A DNA stretch of 62,646 nucleotides from Marinomonas polaris DSM 16579 (GTDB lineage: Bacteria; Pseudomonadota; Gammaproteobacteria; Pseudomonadales; Marinomonadaceae), in assembly GCF_900129155.1 (NCBI RefSeq), contig NZ_FQVF01000003.1, positions 1-62,646 on the forward strand, written 5' to 3'. The stretch's first letter is position 1, and every line of letters starts with the position of its first letter. Both the position numbers and the translations under genes were made by a program. This document shows positions 8,012 to 17,327 of this stretch, piece by piece. The notes beneath the pieces are model-generated. The model ran no database searches. It worked only from the letters and a program-made list of their open reading frames with translations, and was not told the origin of the DNA.

Positions 8012-9502
8012 TTACTCCTTTCTCAGTAAGGTTCGAAACACCTTAGCAAGGAGCTTTATAGCGGCATCCATTTCCATTGGAGTATACGCGGCGAAGCCCA
8101 ACAAGAAACCAGCTTGGGGCTGGGCAGATGCGTAAAGCGCAGTTAATCCGAAAAGGTCTATACCTTCACGACGAGCACTATCAATAACCGTCTGCTCAGA
8201 AATTTCACACACCAACTTGCAGAATATTTGCATGCCTCCATCCGGTACTATTGGAATAACGTACTCAAAGAGATGCTTTTCAATTAATTGCACCAACACA
8301 TTCAAACGTCCGGCGTAGATGAGTCGCATACTTCGTACATGAGCACCAAAGTGGCCAGCTTCGATAAAACGTGCAAGCGTTAATTGCGGAATCGGTGCAC
8401 TGTGCCCGTCCAACAGAGTACGTGCGCGAGTCATTGGTTCGACAAGGGAATCAGGCAATAGCATGTAACCTATACGAACACCAGGAAACAACGACTTAGT
8501 AAATGTCCCCACATAAATCGTACGCTCGTAACGGTCCATCCCCTGAATACAAGCAGTCGGCTTACCTGCATAATGAAATTCACTGTCGTAATCGTCTTCG
8601 ATAATCCAAGCCTTCTGTTGAGCGGCCCACTCTATTAATGTCAAACGCCGGTCCAGTGTCAATGTTGCCCCAGTAGGAAACTGGTGTGATGGGCTTAAAA
8701 ACACAACCCTAGCCGACACCGATGAATTACAAAGAGCATCAACCTGCAAACCGTGCTTATCAACTGGAATCGGAATACATTCAAGTCCAGCAGCTTCAAA
8801 CGCCTTTCGCGCGCCATGGTAGGCTGGGTCTTCCATAAAAATCCGCTCACCGGTATCCAATAACATCTGCGCACAAAGCGCTATGGCCTGCTGTGAACTT
8901 GTTAAAATCAGAATACGTTCCGGAGTTGCCCGTGCGCCACGTTCAAGATTAATATAATCAGCAACAGCACAACGTAACGCCTCCATACCTTGCGGCGGAC
9001 CTGCCTGCAACGCTAGATGGCCGTATTCTTTCAACACCTGTCGTTCCAAACGCTCCCAGACCGGCAACGGAAAATTACGTGTTTCTGGCACGCCCTGAAT
9101 AAAAGGTCTAGGAGCTGAAAAATTTTTAATACCTCCGTCAAGAAACATAGCCATACCTCTTTGGCTCAACATTGTTTCATGACTCTCCGACGGAATTGAA
9201 TGCTGCACAGGCCGTTTAGATAATCGATGAGCCCTCATTGAAACAAAACTACCACTTCCTACGCGCCTATCTATAAAACCTTCAGCATGTAGCTGGCCAT
9301 AGGCGGTTTCAACAGTATCCCTAGAAACAGCCAATGACTTTGCCAGAGCACGTGTTGCAGGCAAGGGCTTTCCGGAGGTAAGAACGCCATCAAGAATGAG
9401 CTGTTTTATCGCTCGCTGAATTCTTATATGCAATGGAAATGCCGAATTGATTGGGTTAACCAACCAAGTCTTTACCGTCTCCAATTGGGAAGATTTAAAC
9501 AA
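8012..9502 (-). CDS. MocR/PdxR-like GntR regulator with aminotransferase domain
   Basis: The protein has 496 residues. An N-terminal GntR winged helix (about 20-90; SGKPLPATRALAKSLAVSRDTV, then the wing RRVGSGSF) is joined to a fold-type I aminotransferase domain (about 125-490) with IIEDDYDSEF and the PLP-lysine motif TFTKSLFPG. Such regulators usually sense PLP or an amino compound and often control a divergent gene. The start is TTG, supported by aaaggag about 10 bases upstream on the minus strand; no ATG fits the domain start. The divergent transporter and acetyltransferase genes are the likely targets. Confidence 0.92.
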   Translation of the reverse strand: MFKSSQLETVKTWLVNPINSAFPLHIRIQRAIKQLILDGVLTSGKPLPATRALAKSLAVSRDTVETAYGQLHAEGFIDRRVGSGSFVSMRAHRLSKRPVQHSIPSESHETMLSQRGMAMFLDGGIKNFSAPRPFIQGVPETRNFPLPVWERLERQVLKEYGHLALQAGPPQGMEALRCAVADYINLERGARATPERILILTSSQQAIALCAQMLLDTGERIFMEDPAYHGARKAFEAAGLECIPIPVDKHGLQVDALCNSSVSARVVFLSPSHQFPTGATLTLDRRLTLIEWAAQQKAWIIEDDYDSEFHYAGKPTACIQGMDRYERTIYVGTFTKSLFPGVRIGYMLLPDSLVEPMTRARTLLDGHSAPIPQLTLARFIEAGHFGAHVRSMRLIYAGRLNVLVQLIEKHLFEYVIPIVPDGGMQIFCKLVCEISEQTVIDSARREGIDLFGLTALYASAQPQAGFLLGFAAYTPMEMDAAIKLLAKVFRTLLRKE

Positions 9503-9597
9503 TTGGACTGGACTCCTTTAAAAAAGTGGATGGGTAAATCAGGCCATTTAATTGCTATAAATACAAGTCTAATTTATTGCCAAAAGAGTTGCCGACC
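9503..9597. promoter_or_regulatory. Divergent promoter/operator region of MocR and BenE-type genes
   Basis: Only about 95 bases separate the two starts, so both promoters and the MocR operator must lie here or overlap the coding ends. A tandem ggactggact (9505-9514) and two caattgg copies (9482-9488, 9500-9506) are visible. MocR regulators often bind direct repeats, so these are candidate half-sites. No convincing -35/-10 pair was assigned. Confidence 0.4.
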
Positions 9598-10794
9598 ATG
9601 TACGCATATTTGAAAAAATCCAAACAATCACTTGATGTACTCCCCCCTGCCATAGCTGCACTGATGACTGTAATCGTCAATTATGGAGGGACCTTTGTAC
9701 TGGTATTTCAGGCCGCAAAAATGGCAAACTTATCGCCGGAATTAACAGTATCTTGGGTTTGGGCTTCATCCATTGGCGTTGGGCTTACCTGTATTTTTCT
9801 GAGCTGGCGTACCCGTGAACCTATCATCACAGCATGGTCCACACCGGCAGCAGCATTTCTGATTATCGCATTACCGACGATCTCCTACGCGGAAGCTATT
9901 GGCGCCTACTTGGTATCTGCCGCTTTATTTATCATGCTAGGTCTAAGTGGCTATTTTGAAAAAGTAATCCGGTTAATTCCACCCGGCATTGCCGCTGGCT
10001 TACTCGCTGGCATTTTGTTGCAATTTGGTATTGGTGCCTTTGCTGTTATCAATGTCGAGCCATTCTTAGTGGTGTTAATGGTATTAAGCTATCTAGTATT
10101 AAGACGGAGTGCTGGTCGTTACGCCGTAGCAGGCATGATGATAGCCGGACTAATATGGCTATTGCTGCAAAAACGACTGGATTTATCTAGCATCGAGCTG
10201 ATCGTAGCAACACCAGTTTTTACTACACCGGTTTTTTCGTGGAATGCACTGCTAAGTATAGCGCTGCCGTTATTCCTGATTACGCTAACAGGCCAATACA
10301 TTCCTGGAATGCTGGTACTACGCAATGATGATTATAAAACCAGTGCCAGTCCTATTTTGACCTTTACCGGTCTAGGTTCATTGCTATTTTCGCCGTTTGG
10401 CTCTCACGCAATAAATATTGCAGCGATTACTGCTGCTATTTGTACTGGCAAAGAAGCACATCAAGACCCAACGAAACGCTGGATTGCTGGTGTTATTGCA
10501 GGCGTGTTGTACATTCTTGTGGGGATATTCGGCGTTACGCTGGCCACACTATTTATGGCATTTCCTACTGCCTTTATAACAGCTCTTGCCGGTATAGCCT
10601 TGATCGGAACCATTTCCAGCAGCCTTACTGCTGCCATCAGTGACTCAGCTTCGCGTGAGGCATCTCTCATTACCTTTTTAGCAAGCGCATCTAATATCAC
10701 TCTGTTCGATATAGGTGGCGCTTTCTGGGGGCTGCTAATCGGCCTCGCTGCCTATGCTTTATTAAGCACAAACTTTTCAATGAAAACAAAATAA
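9598..10794 (+). CDS. BenE-family transporter (YdcO-like)
   Basis: This integral membrane protein has 398 residues and about 11-12 hydrophobic segments. It carries the BenE-family motifs: PIITAWSTPAAA near 80-90, IPPGIAAGLLAGILL near 130 and PFGSHAINIAAITAAICTG near 265-283. The family is related to nucleobase and sulfate transporters (SLC26/NCS2 fold) and named for a benzoate/H+ symporter, but substrates are mostly unproven. No benzoate catabolic genes lie nearby. The start is taken at ATG 9598 with aaaagag upstream. The divergent MocR gene is its probable regulator. Confidence 0.88.
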   Translation: MYAYLKKSKQSLDVLPPAIAALMTVIVNYGGTFVLVFQAAKMANLSPELTVSWVWASSIGVGLTCIFLSWRTREPIITAWSTPAAAFLIIALPTISYAEAIGAYLVSAALFIMLGLSGYFEKVIRLIPPGIAAGLLAGILLQFGIGAFAVINVEPFLVVLMVLSYLVLRRSAGRYAVAGMMIAGLIWLLLQKRLDLSSIELIVATPVFTTPVFSWNALLSIALPLFLITLTGQYIPGMLVLRNDDYKTSASPILTFTGLGSLLFSPFGSHAINIAAITAAICTGKEAHQDPTKRWIAGVIAGVLYILVGIFGVTLATLFMAFPTAFITALAGIALIGTISSSLTAAISDSASREASLITFLASASNITLFDIGGAFWGLLIGLAAYALLSTNFSMKTK

Positions 10795-10864
10795 TATTTG
10801 TAATCAGTATTTAATCAAAAACTTTATGAAATAAATTTTCACCAAAAAAAAGCGAGTATGAACT

Positions 10865-11320
10865 ATGAGCCAAAGCCCTAATATCATTATCACAAGCGTT
10901 AAACCGGAAGACTATACCCAATGGCTGCCCTATTGGCTGAGCTACCAAGAATTTTACAAGGTCCAATTAGCTGATGAAGTGACTGCAGCCACTTGGAAAC
11001 GCTTCTTTGATGAAAACGTGCCGGTGTATTGCGCAGTAGCAAGGGAAGGGGAAAAAATTCTCGGCTTTGCCCATTATTTATTCCACGATTCAACTTGGGG
11101 AATAAATAACTTCTGCTACCTCGAAGATCTATTCGTACATCCAGCCACCCGTGGGAAGCACATTGGAAAAAAACTAATTCAATATGTAAAAGAAAAGGCA
11201 CAGGCTAAAAACAGCGACCGCTTCTACTGGCATACCCAAGAAAGCAATAAAGTTGCGCAACGGCTTTATAATTGGGTTGCAGAAGAACCAGGCGTTATTG
11301 AATACAGAATGACACTGTAA
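10865..11320 (+). CDS. GNAT-family N-acetyltransferase
   Basis: The protein has 151 residues with the GNAT fold. The acetyl-CoA pyrophosphate loop is in DLFVHPATRGKHIGKKL (R-G-x-x-I-G-K), about residues 84-100. A downstream QESNKVAQRLY segment is the usual motif B. The N-terminal half has YWLSYQEFY and a WGINNFCYLEDL strand. The substrate is unknown. It follows the transporter by 70 bases in the same direction and is closed by a strong terminator, so the two likely form one unit under the MocR regulator. An amine substrate imported or exported by the neighbour would fit but is speculation. Confidence 0.88.
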   Translation: MSQSPNIIITSVKPEDYTQWLPYWLSYQEFYKVQLADEVTAATWKRFFDENVPVYCAVAREGEKILGFAHYLFHDSTWGINNFCYLEDLFVHPATRGKHIGKKLIQYVKEKAQAKNSDRFYWHTQESNKVAQRLYNWVAEEPGVIEYRMTL

Positions 11321-11356
11321 GGGCCCATTACAGTAACAACTCAATAACGCCTTTTA

Positions 11357-11390
11357 AATAAAGAGCCTCGTCTGAGGCTCTTTATTACTT
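11357..11390 (+). terminator. Intrinsic terminator after GNAT gene
   Basis: The arms aataaagagcctc (11357-11369) and gaggctctttatt (11374-11386) are perfectly complementary with a 4-base loop, and the 3' arm supplies the T-rich tract. Confidence 0.85.
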
Positions 11391-11635
11391 AAAAACTCAA
11401 TCTTATATATTAGGAACTACTTTCATGCTTCTCATAAAAAACTGACCTAAATAACACCTAACATTCATTAGATAATCTAGCTTGTTCGAAAGCCCATTTA
11501 ACTAACACAATTGTTAAATCAAACATCATGATAATCCCCAATTGAGTTCTATTCATTCACTCGCATTTCCCATTTATTTTTAAAACGCTGCTAAACTGTG
11601 AACGATGCGTTTTCACAGCAAGGAGACTTAACCCA
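11391..11635. other. Intergenic region with a 7-bp inverted repeat before the DUF6151-like gene
   Basis: No gene was seen. Perfect arms ctgtgaa (11596-11602) and ttcacag (11612-11618) with a 9-base spacer end just before the ribosome site aaggag of the next gene. This could be an operator or an mRNA hairpin affecting translation. Confidence 0.4.
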
Positions 11636-12220
11636 ATGCCTGAAATAGATTTGAAATGTGCCTGCGGAACCGTAAAAGGAAAAGCCACTGCGGAAAGTGC
11701 CAAAATGGGCACAAGGATTACTTGCTGTTGTGACGATTGCCAAGCATTTGCTCAATTTCTAGGGCAAGAAGATAGTGTTTTAGATCAGTACGGTGGAACG
11801 GATATATTTCAAATACCGGTGTCTTATCTCACGATTAGTGAAGGAAAATCAGAAATTGCCTGTATCAAGCTTAGTTCTAAAGGCATGTATCGCTGGTATG
11901 CAAAGTGTTGCAATACACCAATTGGCAATACGTTTGGCGTTGGCGGCCCATTTATTGGGGTGATTCATAGCTTCATGGATAATACGCAAACACGTGACGC
12001 TGATTTAGGAAAAAGCAGAGGTTACGTTCTTACTAAGTATGCCAAAACACCTGTTCCAGAGAATCTTAAAGCTTCTTCGTTGAGTATTAACTTTAGAATG
12101 GTGACCAAAATCCTTTCATGGAAATTAAAAGGTCTAAATAAGCCCTCTGAGCTTTTTAATAATGACGGACAGCCAATTTGTGAACCTCACATCCTTGATA
12201 AAAAGGTTCAGGGCTCTTAA
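11636..12220 (+). CDS. DUF6151-like cysteine-rich protein
   Basis: The protein has 194 residues and is rich in cysteine at the N-terminus: CACGTVKG near 8-15 and CCCDDCQAF near 31-39, with KCCNTPIGN near 89. This resembles zinc-binding GFA-like folds, and DUF6151 is the closest family I recall. The function is unknown. A strong ribosome site (aaggaga) precedes the ATG. The stop is 4 bases from the convergent histone deacetylase-like gene, with no terminator between them. Confidence 0.65.
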   Translation: MPEIDLKCACGTVKGKATAESAKMGTRITCCCDDCQAFAQFLGQEDSVLDQYGGTDIFQIPVSYLTISEGKSEIACIKLSSKGMYRWYAKCCNTPIGNTFGVGGPFIGVIHSFMDNTQTRDADLGKSRGYVLTKYAKTPVPENLKASSLSINFRMVTKILSWKLKGLNKPSELFNNDGQPICEPHILDKKVQGS

Positions 12221-12224
12221 AAAG

Positions 12225-13151
12225 CTACAAAAGATATTCCTTCCAAACCTGATTCGCTGCTTGATGCAGCAAGCTATGTCGCCATGCGACTTTTTCTTCT
12301 TGTCTATCGTAACCACCGCCGATGACGCAAGCTGTCGGCAGTTTAAGGGCGACGCAAGTTTCGATAACGTATTTATCGCGTTCTAAAATACCTTGATCGG
12401 TTAAGTTAACGTAGCCGAGTCGATCGTCTTGGTGGACGTCAACTCCAGCATCGTAGAAGATGAAGTCTGGCTGGTGTTCTGCCAGTATCGCTGACAAGCT
12501 GCTTTTTAGGATGGATAGGTATTCTTGGTCATTTGCGCCTTTGGGGATGGCGATATTGAGGCCAGCAGTTTGTTTGATTGGAGGATAGTTTTCTTCACAA
12601 TGCCACGAGACCGGAATGATATCGGTTCTATCTTTGAAGAAGGCAATAGTTCCGTCGCCTTGGTGTACATCGCAGTCTAGGATGAGGATTTTCTTCGCCC
12701 TACCCGATTCGATCATGGCAAGTGCGGCGACAGCAAGATCGTTGAAAATGCAGAATCCCGATCCATGAGAAGGATGCGCGTGATGTGTGCCACCAGCAAG
12801 ATGACACGCCAAGCCATGTTGCAGCGCGAGTTCGCTAGTGAGTATGGTGCCAGAGACAGCACGTAAGGTTCGTTCGACTAACCATTCAGACCAAGGTAAA
12901 CCAATTTCTTTTTCTTCTTGCTTGCTCAGCTCGCCACGAATAAAGCGTTGTACGTATTCTTTATGATGAGCAGCCATTAATACTTTAAGAGAAAGCGGCG
13001 TTGGCGTGTATTCGTTTTCGTCCGTCAGGATCCCCTGCTCTCTTAAGGACTCCGCCAACAGACCAAACTTGCGCATGGGAAAACGATGCCCTGCGGGAAA
13101 TGGGATGCTGTAATTAGGATGGAAAACGAGTGGTAACAAAGCGGCATTCAT
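12225..13151 (-). CDS. Histone deacetylase-superfamily hydrolase
   Basis: The protein has 308 residues. The zinc-hydrolase signatures are clear: GGTHHAHPSHGSGFCIFND (catalytic His pair), LDCDVHQGDGT (metal Asp and His) and FYDAGVDVHQDDRLG (second metal Asp). Bacterial members deacetylate polyamines, acetoin-related or small acyl amides. The substrate here cannot be told from sequence. The gene stands alone on the minus strand. Confidence 0.92.
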   Translation of the reverse strand: MNAALLPLVFHPNYSIPFPAGHRFPMRKFGLLAESLREQGILTDENEYTPTPLSLKVLMAAHHKEYVQRFIRGELSKQEEKEIGLPWSEWLVERTLRAVSGTILTSELALQHGLACHLAGGTHHAHPSHGSGFCIFNDLAVAALAMIESGRAKKILILDCDVHQGDGTIAFFKDRTDIIPVSWHCEENYPPIKQTAGLNIAIPKGANDQEYLSILKSSLSAILAEHQPDFIFYDAGVDVHQDDRLGYVNLTDQGILERDKYVIETCVALKLPTACVIGGGYDRQEEKVAWRHSLLHQAANQVWKEYLL

Positions 13152-13259
13152 AAAACAGATTACTTAACTCTTCAGAAAGAGAGCTATGCTAGCAAGGGTC
13201 GCTTAGGTTATGCCACTTTCTTTTGAGACTTGTTTTACTTAATGAATACAAAGCAGAGA

Positions 13260-14360
13260 TTATTTACTCTTGGCAACGAGGACTTTTCGAATTGCACCAT
13301 TAAAAGACTCAATAAGATGTGGCGGGAAACCTTTACCACTTTCGAAGTTCACCATTTGTACGGCGCGCATGGCACTTTTGTTATAATCACTACCGGATTT
13401 CCCCCAAACAGCATCAATAAACATAACAGCCATTGATAAGATAAAAGCACCTTGAGGAATCAAAGAGCCCACCAAACCTTCGGGGAAACCTGTACCATCA
13501 AAACGTTCTTTATGAGCCTGAACCATGGCAACCGCGTCTTCCCAGCCTTCATGTTTGGAAAGAAGTTTAGCGCCAACCATTGGATGGTTATGCTCTGCTT
13601 GGCGTTTTGCAGCTTCATCGTCTTTGCAGTTTAGAATCAGCGCCATACCCATATTATGCATATAAGCCGCTGCACTTAATTGAGCTGGATCTATAGAGCT
13701 TTTACATTCAGCATTGATCAATTGACAAAGCTTGAGGATACGCTCGCTCCGTTCTGATGAATAACCAAGTAAGCGGTTTAATTTTTGGCTAAACCCAATA
13801 AATGACTCAATGTCATCCTTTTGTTCATCGGTATATTCAACTTTAACAATCACAGAAGTAGCTGCTGGTTCTTCTTTTACTTCTTCTGTTACTTGGTTGC
13901 ATTGCCTGAGTAAGGTTGCAGCCATTTCGGGGCGTTTGCTATCATCCTCTTCGGCATAAATTTCATCTAAACCGCGCTGTAATTGATCACGCACTGCAAT
14001 TTCAGCGACATGGGATCGATAAATTTGCTGAAGCAAATCGTAAACTTTTTCAATAACCACAATAATCAGTTCACCCAAATAAGGGTGATATTGAATGTAC
14101 CCACCGCGCATGCCATCAACTATTTCTTCTAACTTGTGAAGCACACCAACCAAGGGATCAAGAAAACAAACGGAACAATTACCTTTCATGCTATGCAACG
14201 AACGAAAAAGCTTGTCTAATTTATCGAATGAAAAACCATCGCCTTCGATGCTATTAATGGTTTCTTCAATTTCTTGTTGTGCTTCCACATAGCATTCGAG
14301 CAAGTCATCCTTAAGTTCTTTTTCCAACGCTGAAAACGCTTTACACGCAAAATGGCTCAT
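13260..14360 (-). CDS. Hpt domain fused to a divergent HD-GYP-like domain
   Basis: The protein has 366 residues. The N-terminal half is an Hpt domain with the phospho-accepting histidine in RSLHSMKGNC (about residues 54-63). A linker with acidic stretches follows. The C-terminal part is HD-domain-like: YMHNMGMALI stands where HD(I/M)G is expected, then HPMVGAKLL, and AHKERFDGTGFPEGL stands for HHE-DG-GYP. The metal-binding Asp of the HD pair is Asn, and the GYP motif reads GFP, so phosphodiesterase activity is doubtful. It probably receives phosphate from a hybrid kinase, but no kinase or response regulator lies nearby. Confidence 0.82.
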   Translation of the reverse strand: MSHFACKAFSALEKELKDDLLECYVEAQQEIEETINSIEGDGFSFDKLDKLFRSLHSMKGNCSVCFLDPLVGVLHKLEEIVDGMRGGYIQYHPYLGELIIVVIEKVYDLLQQIYRSHVAEIAVRDQLQRGLDEIYAEEDDSKRPEMAATLLRQCNQVTEEVKEEPAATSVIVKVEYTDEQKDDIESFIGFSQKLNRLLGYSSERSERILKLCQLINAECKSSIDPAQLSAAAYMHNMGMALILNCKDDEAAKRQAEHNHPMVGAKLLSKHEGWEDAVAMVQAHKERFDGTGFPEGLVGSLIPQGAFILSMAVMFIDAVWGKSGSDYNKSAMRAVQMVNFESGKGFPPHLIESFNGAIRKVLVAKSK

Positions 14361-14510
14361 TTTTCTCTTCCATTACAAGGAACTTACAACCCCGACACAT
14401 ACTTAAGTCTGCCCAAAGAATTGGCAATTTATAGCATCATCCTCTTATTGTAGTTAGAATAATTGTAAGCGTGCACATAGAGTATGTTTCATTATGCAAA
14501 CGAGGTATCC

Positions 14511-14969
14511 ATGCCAAATTACTGGCTTATGAAATCTGAACCCGATGCGTTTTCAATAGATGATTTAAAACGACTAAAACACTCACCTTGGGATGGTGTA
14601 AGAAATTACCAAGCCCGAAACTTTATGAGAGAAATGAAAGAAGGTGATTTGGTGTTTTTTTACCATTCAAGTTGCACTCCAGCAGGCATAGTTGGAACAG
14701 CCAAAGTCTGTAAAAGTGCTTATCCAGACCACACCAGTTGGGACAAAAATAGCGCGTACTATGATGCGAAATCAACGCCAGATAGCCCACATTGGTTTAT
14801 GGTGGACGTAGAATTTATTGAAAAGTGGCCGTCCATTCTGACGTTAGCAGAATTAAAACAAAACCCTGAATTGACTGAGATGTTATTAACAAAAAAAGGC
14901 AGCCGTCTATCTGTAATGCCTATTACACAAAGTGAATGGGAATACATCTCGACCATACTGAAAAAATAA
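14511..14969 (+). CDS. EVE-domain protein
   Basis: The protein has 152 residues and is almost entirely an EVE domain of the PUA/YTH-like superfamily. It opens with YWLMKSEPDAFSIDDL and contains WDGVRNYQARNFMREMKEGDLVFFYHS and VGTAKV. EVE domains bind modified bases in nucleic acids. In bacteria they occur alone as here, or fused to defence nucleases. The start is at ATG 14511, 5 bases after cgagg; the in-frame ATG at 14484 lacks a ribosome site and precedes the domain. Confidence 0.9.
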   Translation: MPNYWLMKSEPDAFSIDDLKRLKHSPWDGVRNYQARNFMREMKEGDLVFFYHSSCTPAGIVGTAKVCKSAYPDHTSWDKNSAYYDAKSTPDSPHWFMVDVEFIEKWPSILTLAELKQNPELTEMLLTKKGSRLSVMPITQSEWEYISTILKK

Positions 14970-15054
14970 ATGATGACCTTTGCACGATTACTACGTTAGT
15001 AACCTTGTGAAAAGGTCTCAAATATTTAGAAAAAGTTAATGCTAAATTGATGTT

Positions 15055-15741
15055 TTAATGGAACTCTCGATCCCGCTGTTTTAAAGACACCGCGTAATCG
15101 AAGTAATACTGAACAACTACACCTAAATAATCGTAATCATCCCCTGTTCTTGCAATGACACCAACGCTCCCCATTTGACGGTATTTTTTCGGTTGGAAGT
15201 ACGTTTCAAGACGCCAGCCAACTTCATCTAGATTATACTTTTCCCTATACAGTGAAGTTCGTAGATCTTCATTGAAATAATAACCTATACCGATACGTGA
15301 ACTAGTCACATTACTCAATGTTGTATCAGTGGATATATAGTTGGTCGTCAACGAGAAAGATCCTAAAAATGCTTCTCCGATAAACTGCCCAATCACATCT
15401 CTCTCGCTTTCTAACTCTTCATCCATAGGCTCTAGTTCAGAAATGCCAACTCCAACCCCCAAACGACCATATTCGTTATGAAGAAACCAGTTCGAAGAAA
15501 GCTCGGATTGGGCAAAGCTACTTTTTGATGAGCCAGTGATAAGATAGTTGCTGTTTAACAATACTTGGGTGGATAAATAATCGTTAATAGGAATATTGAC
15601 TTTAAAGTCAATATTCATCAAAGACTTCTCATCCAAAAGCCCATAACCTAAACCAAAAGCAAAGTTAGGCGGCTCTCTCTCTGCGTGGGCAGCACCACTA
15701 ACAAAAAGACATGAAACAAAAATACGGGCTAATACAGTCAA
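15055..15741 (-). CDS. Probable outer-membrane beta-barrel protein
   Basis: The protein has 228 residues with a signal peptide ending at about SGAAHA (residues 15-20). The rest alternates in short amphipathic strands ending in aromatic residues (FGLGYGLL, IGIGYYF, YLGVVVQYYFDYAV), as in small porin-like barrels. I do not recognise the family. The start is TTG at 15741, with gagag a few bases upstream; it is the only start that gives a full signal peptide. It is divergent from miaB across about 215 bases. Confidence 0.65.
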   Translation of the reverse strand: MTVLARIFVSCLFVSGAAHAEREPPNFAFGLGYGLLDEKSLMNIDFKVNIPINDYLSTQVLLNSNYLITGSSKSSFAQSELSSNWFLHNEYGRLGVGVGISELEPMDEELESERDVIGQFIGEAFLGSFSLTTNYISTDTTLSNVTSSRIGIGYYFNEDLRTSLYREKYNLDEVGWRLETYFQPKKYRQMGSVGVIARTGDDYDYLGVVVQYYFDYAVSLKQRDREFH

Positions 15742-15958
15742 AACACTCTCTCAATAAAAAGACGCTCGTAAAAACAAATTGTGCAATTATTGTGGCTGAT
15801 GTTTTGCAAAAGCTCCAGTAAGAAAACAAGACTATTTCAACTTACTTTTTTACGTTAAATTACAGGGAATTCAGAACACCTCTGGGATTCGGAAGCAAAG
15901 CCCAATATAATAGCGCCAAAGTCGATTAGACGAACACATTTTTAGGTTAATACGTTAC

Positions 15959-17314
15959 ATGGCAAAAAAACTTTTTATCCAGACTCATGGCTGTCAAATG
16001 AACGAATACGATTCATCTCGCATGGCAGATTTACTTGGCGAAAGCCATGAAATGGAACTCACAGACAATGCAGAAGAAGCAGACGTACTGCTGCTTAACA
16101 CCTGTTCTATTCGTGAAAAGGCGCAAGACAAGGTCTATCACCAACTAGGACGTTGGAAAAAACTTAAGCAAAAAAATCCTAACCTTGTTATCGGTGTTGG
16201 TGGTTGCGTAGCGAGCCAAGAAGGCGATGCTATCCGTAAACGAGCTAAACACGTGGATATGATTTTTGGACCTCAGACACTGCATAAATTACCAGAGATG
16301 ATCAATGCAGCCGGAAAACATATTCCGATCACTGACGTGACCTTCCCTGAGATCGAAAAATTTGATCATCTACCAGCCCCTCGCGTTGATGGTGCTGAAG
16401 CGTTTGTTTCTATCATGGAAGGCTGTAGTAAATACTGTACTTTCTGTGTTGTGCCTTACACCCGAGGCGAAGAAGTAAGCCGCCCGTTTGACAGCATTTT
16501 GAAAGAAGTCGTACAGCTTGCTGAGCAAGGCGTACGTGAAATTCACTTGCTAGGACAAAACGTTAACGCGTATCGTGGCGATACTGCAGAAGGTGACGAA
16601 GCTGATCTTGCTGACATTATTCATGCGGTTGCACAAATCGATGGTGTTGAGCGAATTCGTTTCACTACGTCGCATCCAGTGGAATTCAGCGACAGCTTAG
16701 TAGAAGCGTTCCGCACGCAGCCGAAACTGGTTAGTCACTTACATCTACCAGTACAGAGCGGTGCAGACAATATCCTAAGCGCAATGAAACGTGGTCATGA
16801 TCGTCAATATTACATTGATAAAATCAACCGTATTAAAGACGCGCGCCCAGGGATCAGTTTGTCTTCTGACTTTATCATTGGCTTCCCAGGCGAAACAGAT
16901 GACGACTTTGTTGATACCATGAATCTAATTCAGGAAATCGGCTTTGATCACTCGTTCAGTTTTGTATACAGTCAACGACCAGGCACACCGGCGTCTAATC
17001 TAGAAGATGACACGCCAGAAGACGTGAAAAAAGAGCGTCTAGCCATTTTACAACGTCGTATTAGCCAACAAGCCTACGACATTAGTTTGTCTATGGTCGG
17101 TGAAGTGCAACGTATTTTGATCAGCGGTTATTCACCTCGCGATCCTGGACAGCTTCAAGGTCGAACTGAAAACAATCGGATTGTAAATTTCCGTGCGTTC
17201 GATCCGCAATTGATTGGTAAATTCGCAGATGTTGTTATCACAGATGCTTACCCTAACTCCCTATTGGGTGAGTTAGTAGGCTCTGAACTCGACTCTGACT
17301 TTGTACTACAATAA
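15959..17314 (+). CDS. miaB: tRNA-2-methylthio-N6-dimethylallyladenosine synthase
   Basis: The protein has 451 residues. The N-terminal UPF0004 domain supplies three cluster cysteines (in HGCQMN, NTCSIR and GGCVAS). The radical-SAM domain has [17 protein letters not shown] near residues 155-170. A C-terminal TRAM domain is present. MiaB adds a methylthio group to i6A37 in tRNAs reading UNN codons, using S-adenosylmethionine and iron-sulfur clusters. It leads the run miaB-ybeZ-ybeY-corC-lnt, an order conserved in gammaproteobacteria. Confidence 0.97.
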   Translation: MAKKLFIQTHGCQMNEYDSSRMADLLGESHEMELTDNAEEADVLLLNTCSIREKAQDKVYHQLGRWKKLKQKNPNLVIGVGGCVASQEGDAIRKRAKHVDMIFGPQTLHKLPEMINAAGKHIPITDVTFPEIEKFDHLPAPRVDGAEAFVSIMEGCSKYCTFCVVPYTRGEEVSRPFDSILKEVVQLAEQGVREIHLLGQNVNAYRGDTAEGDEADLADIIHAVAQIDGVERIRFTTSHPVEFSDSLVEAFRTQPKLVSHLHLPVQSGADNILSAMKRGHDRQYYIDKINRIKDARPGISLSSDFIIGFPGETDDDFVDTMNLIQEIGFDHSFSFVYSQRPGTPASNLEDDTPEDVKKERLAILQRRISQQAYDISLSMVGEVQRILISGYSPRDPGQLQGRTENNRIVNFRAFDPQLIGKFADVVITDAYPNSLLGELVGSELDSDFVLQ

Positions 17315-17327
17315 TCAAAGGTAAATC

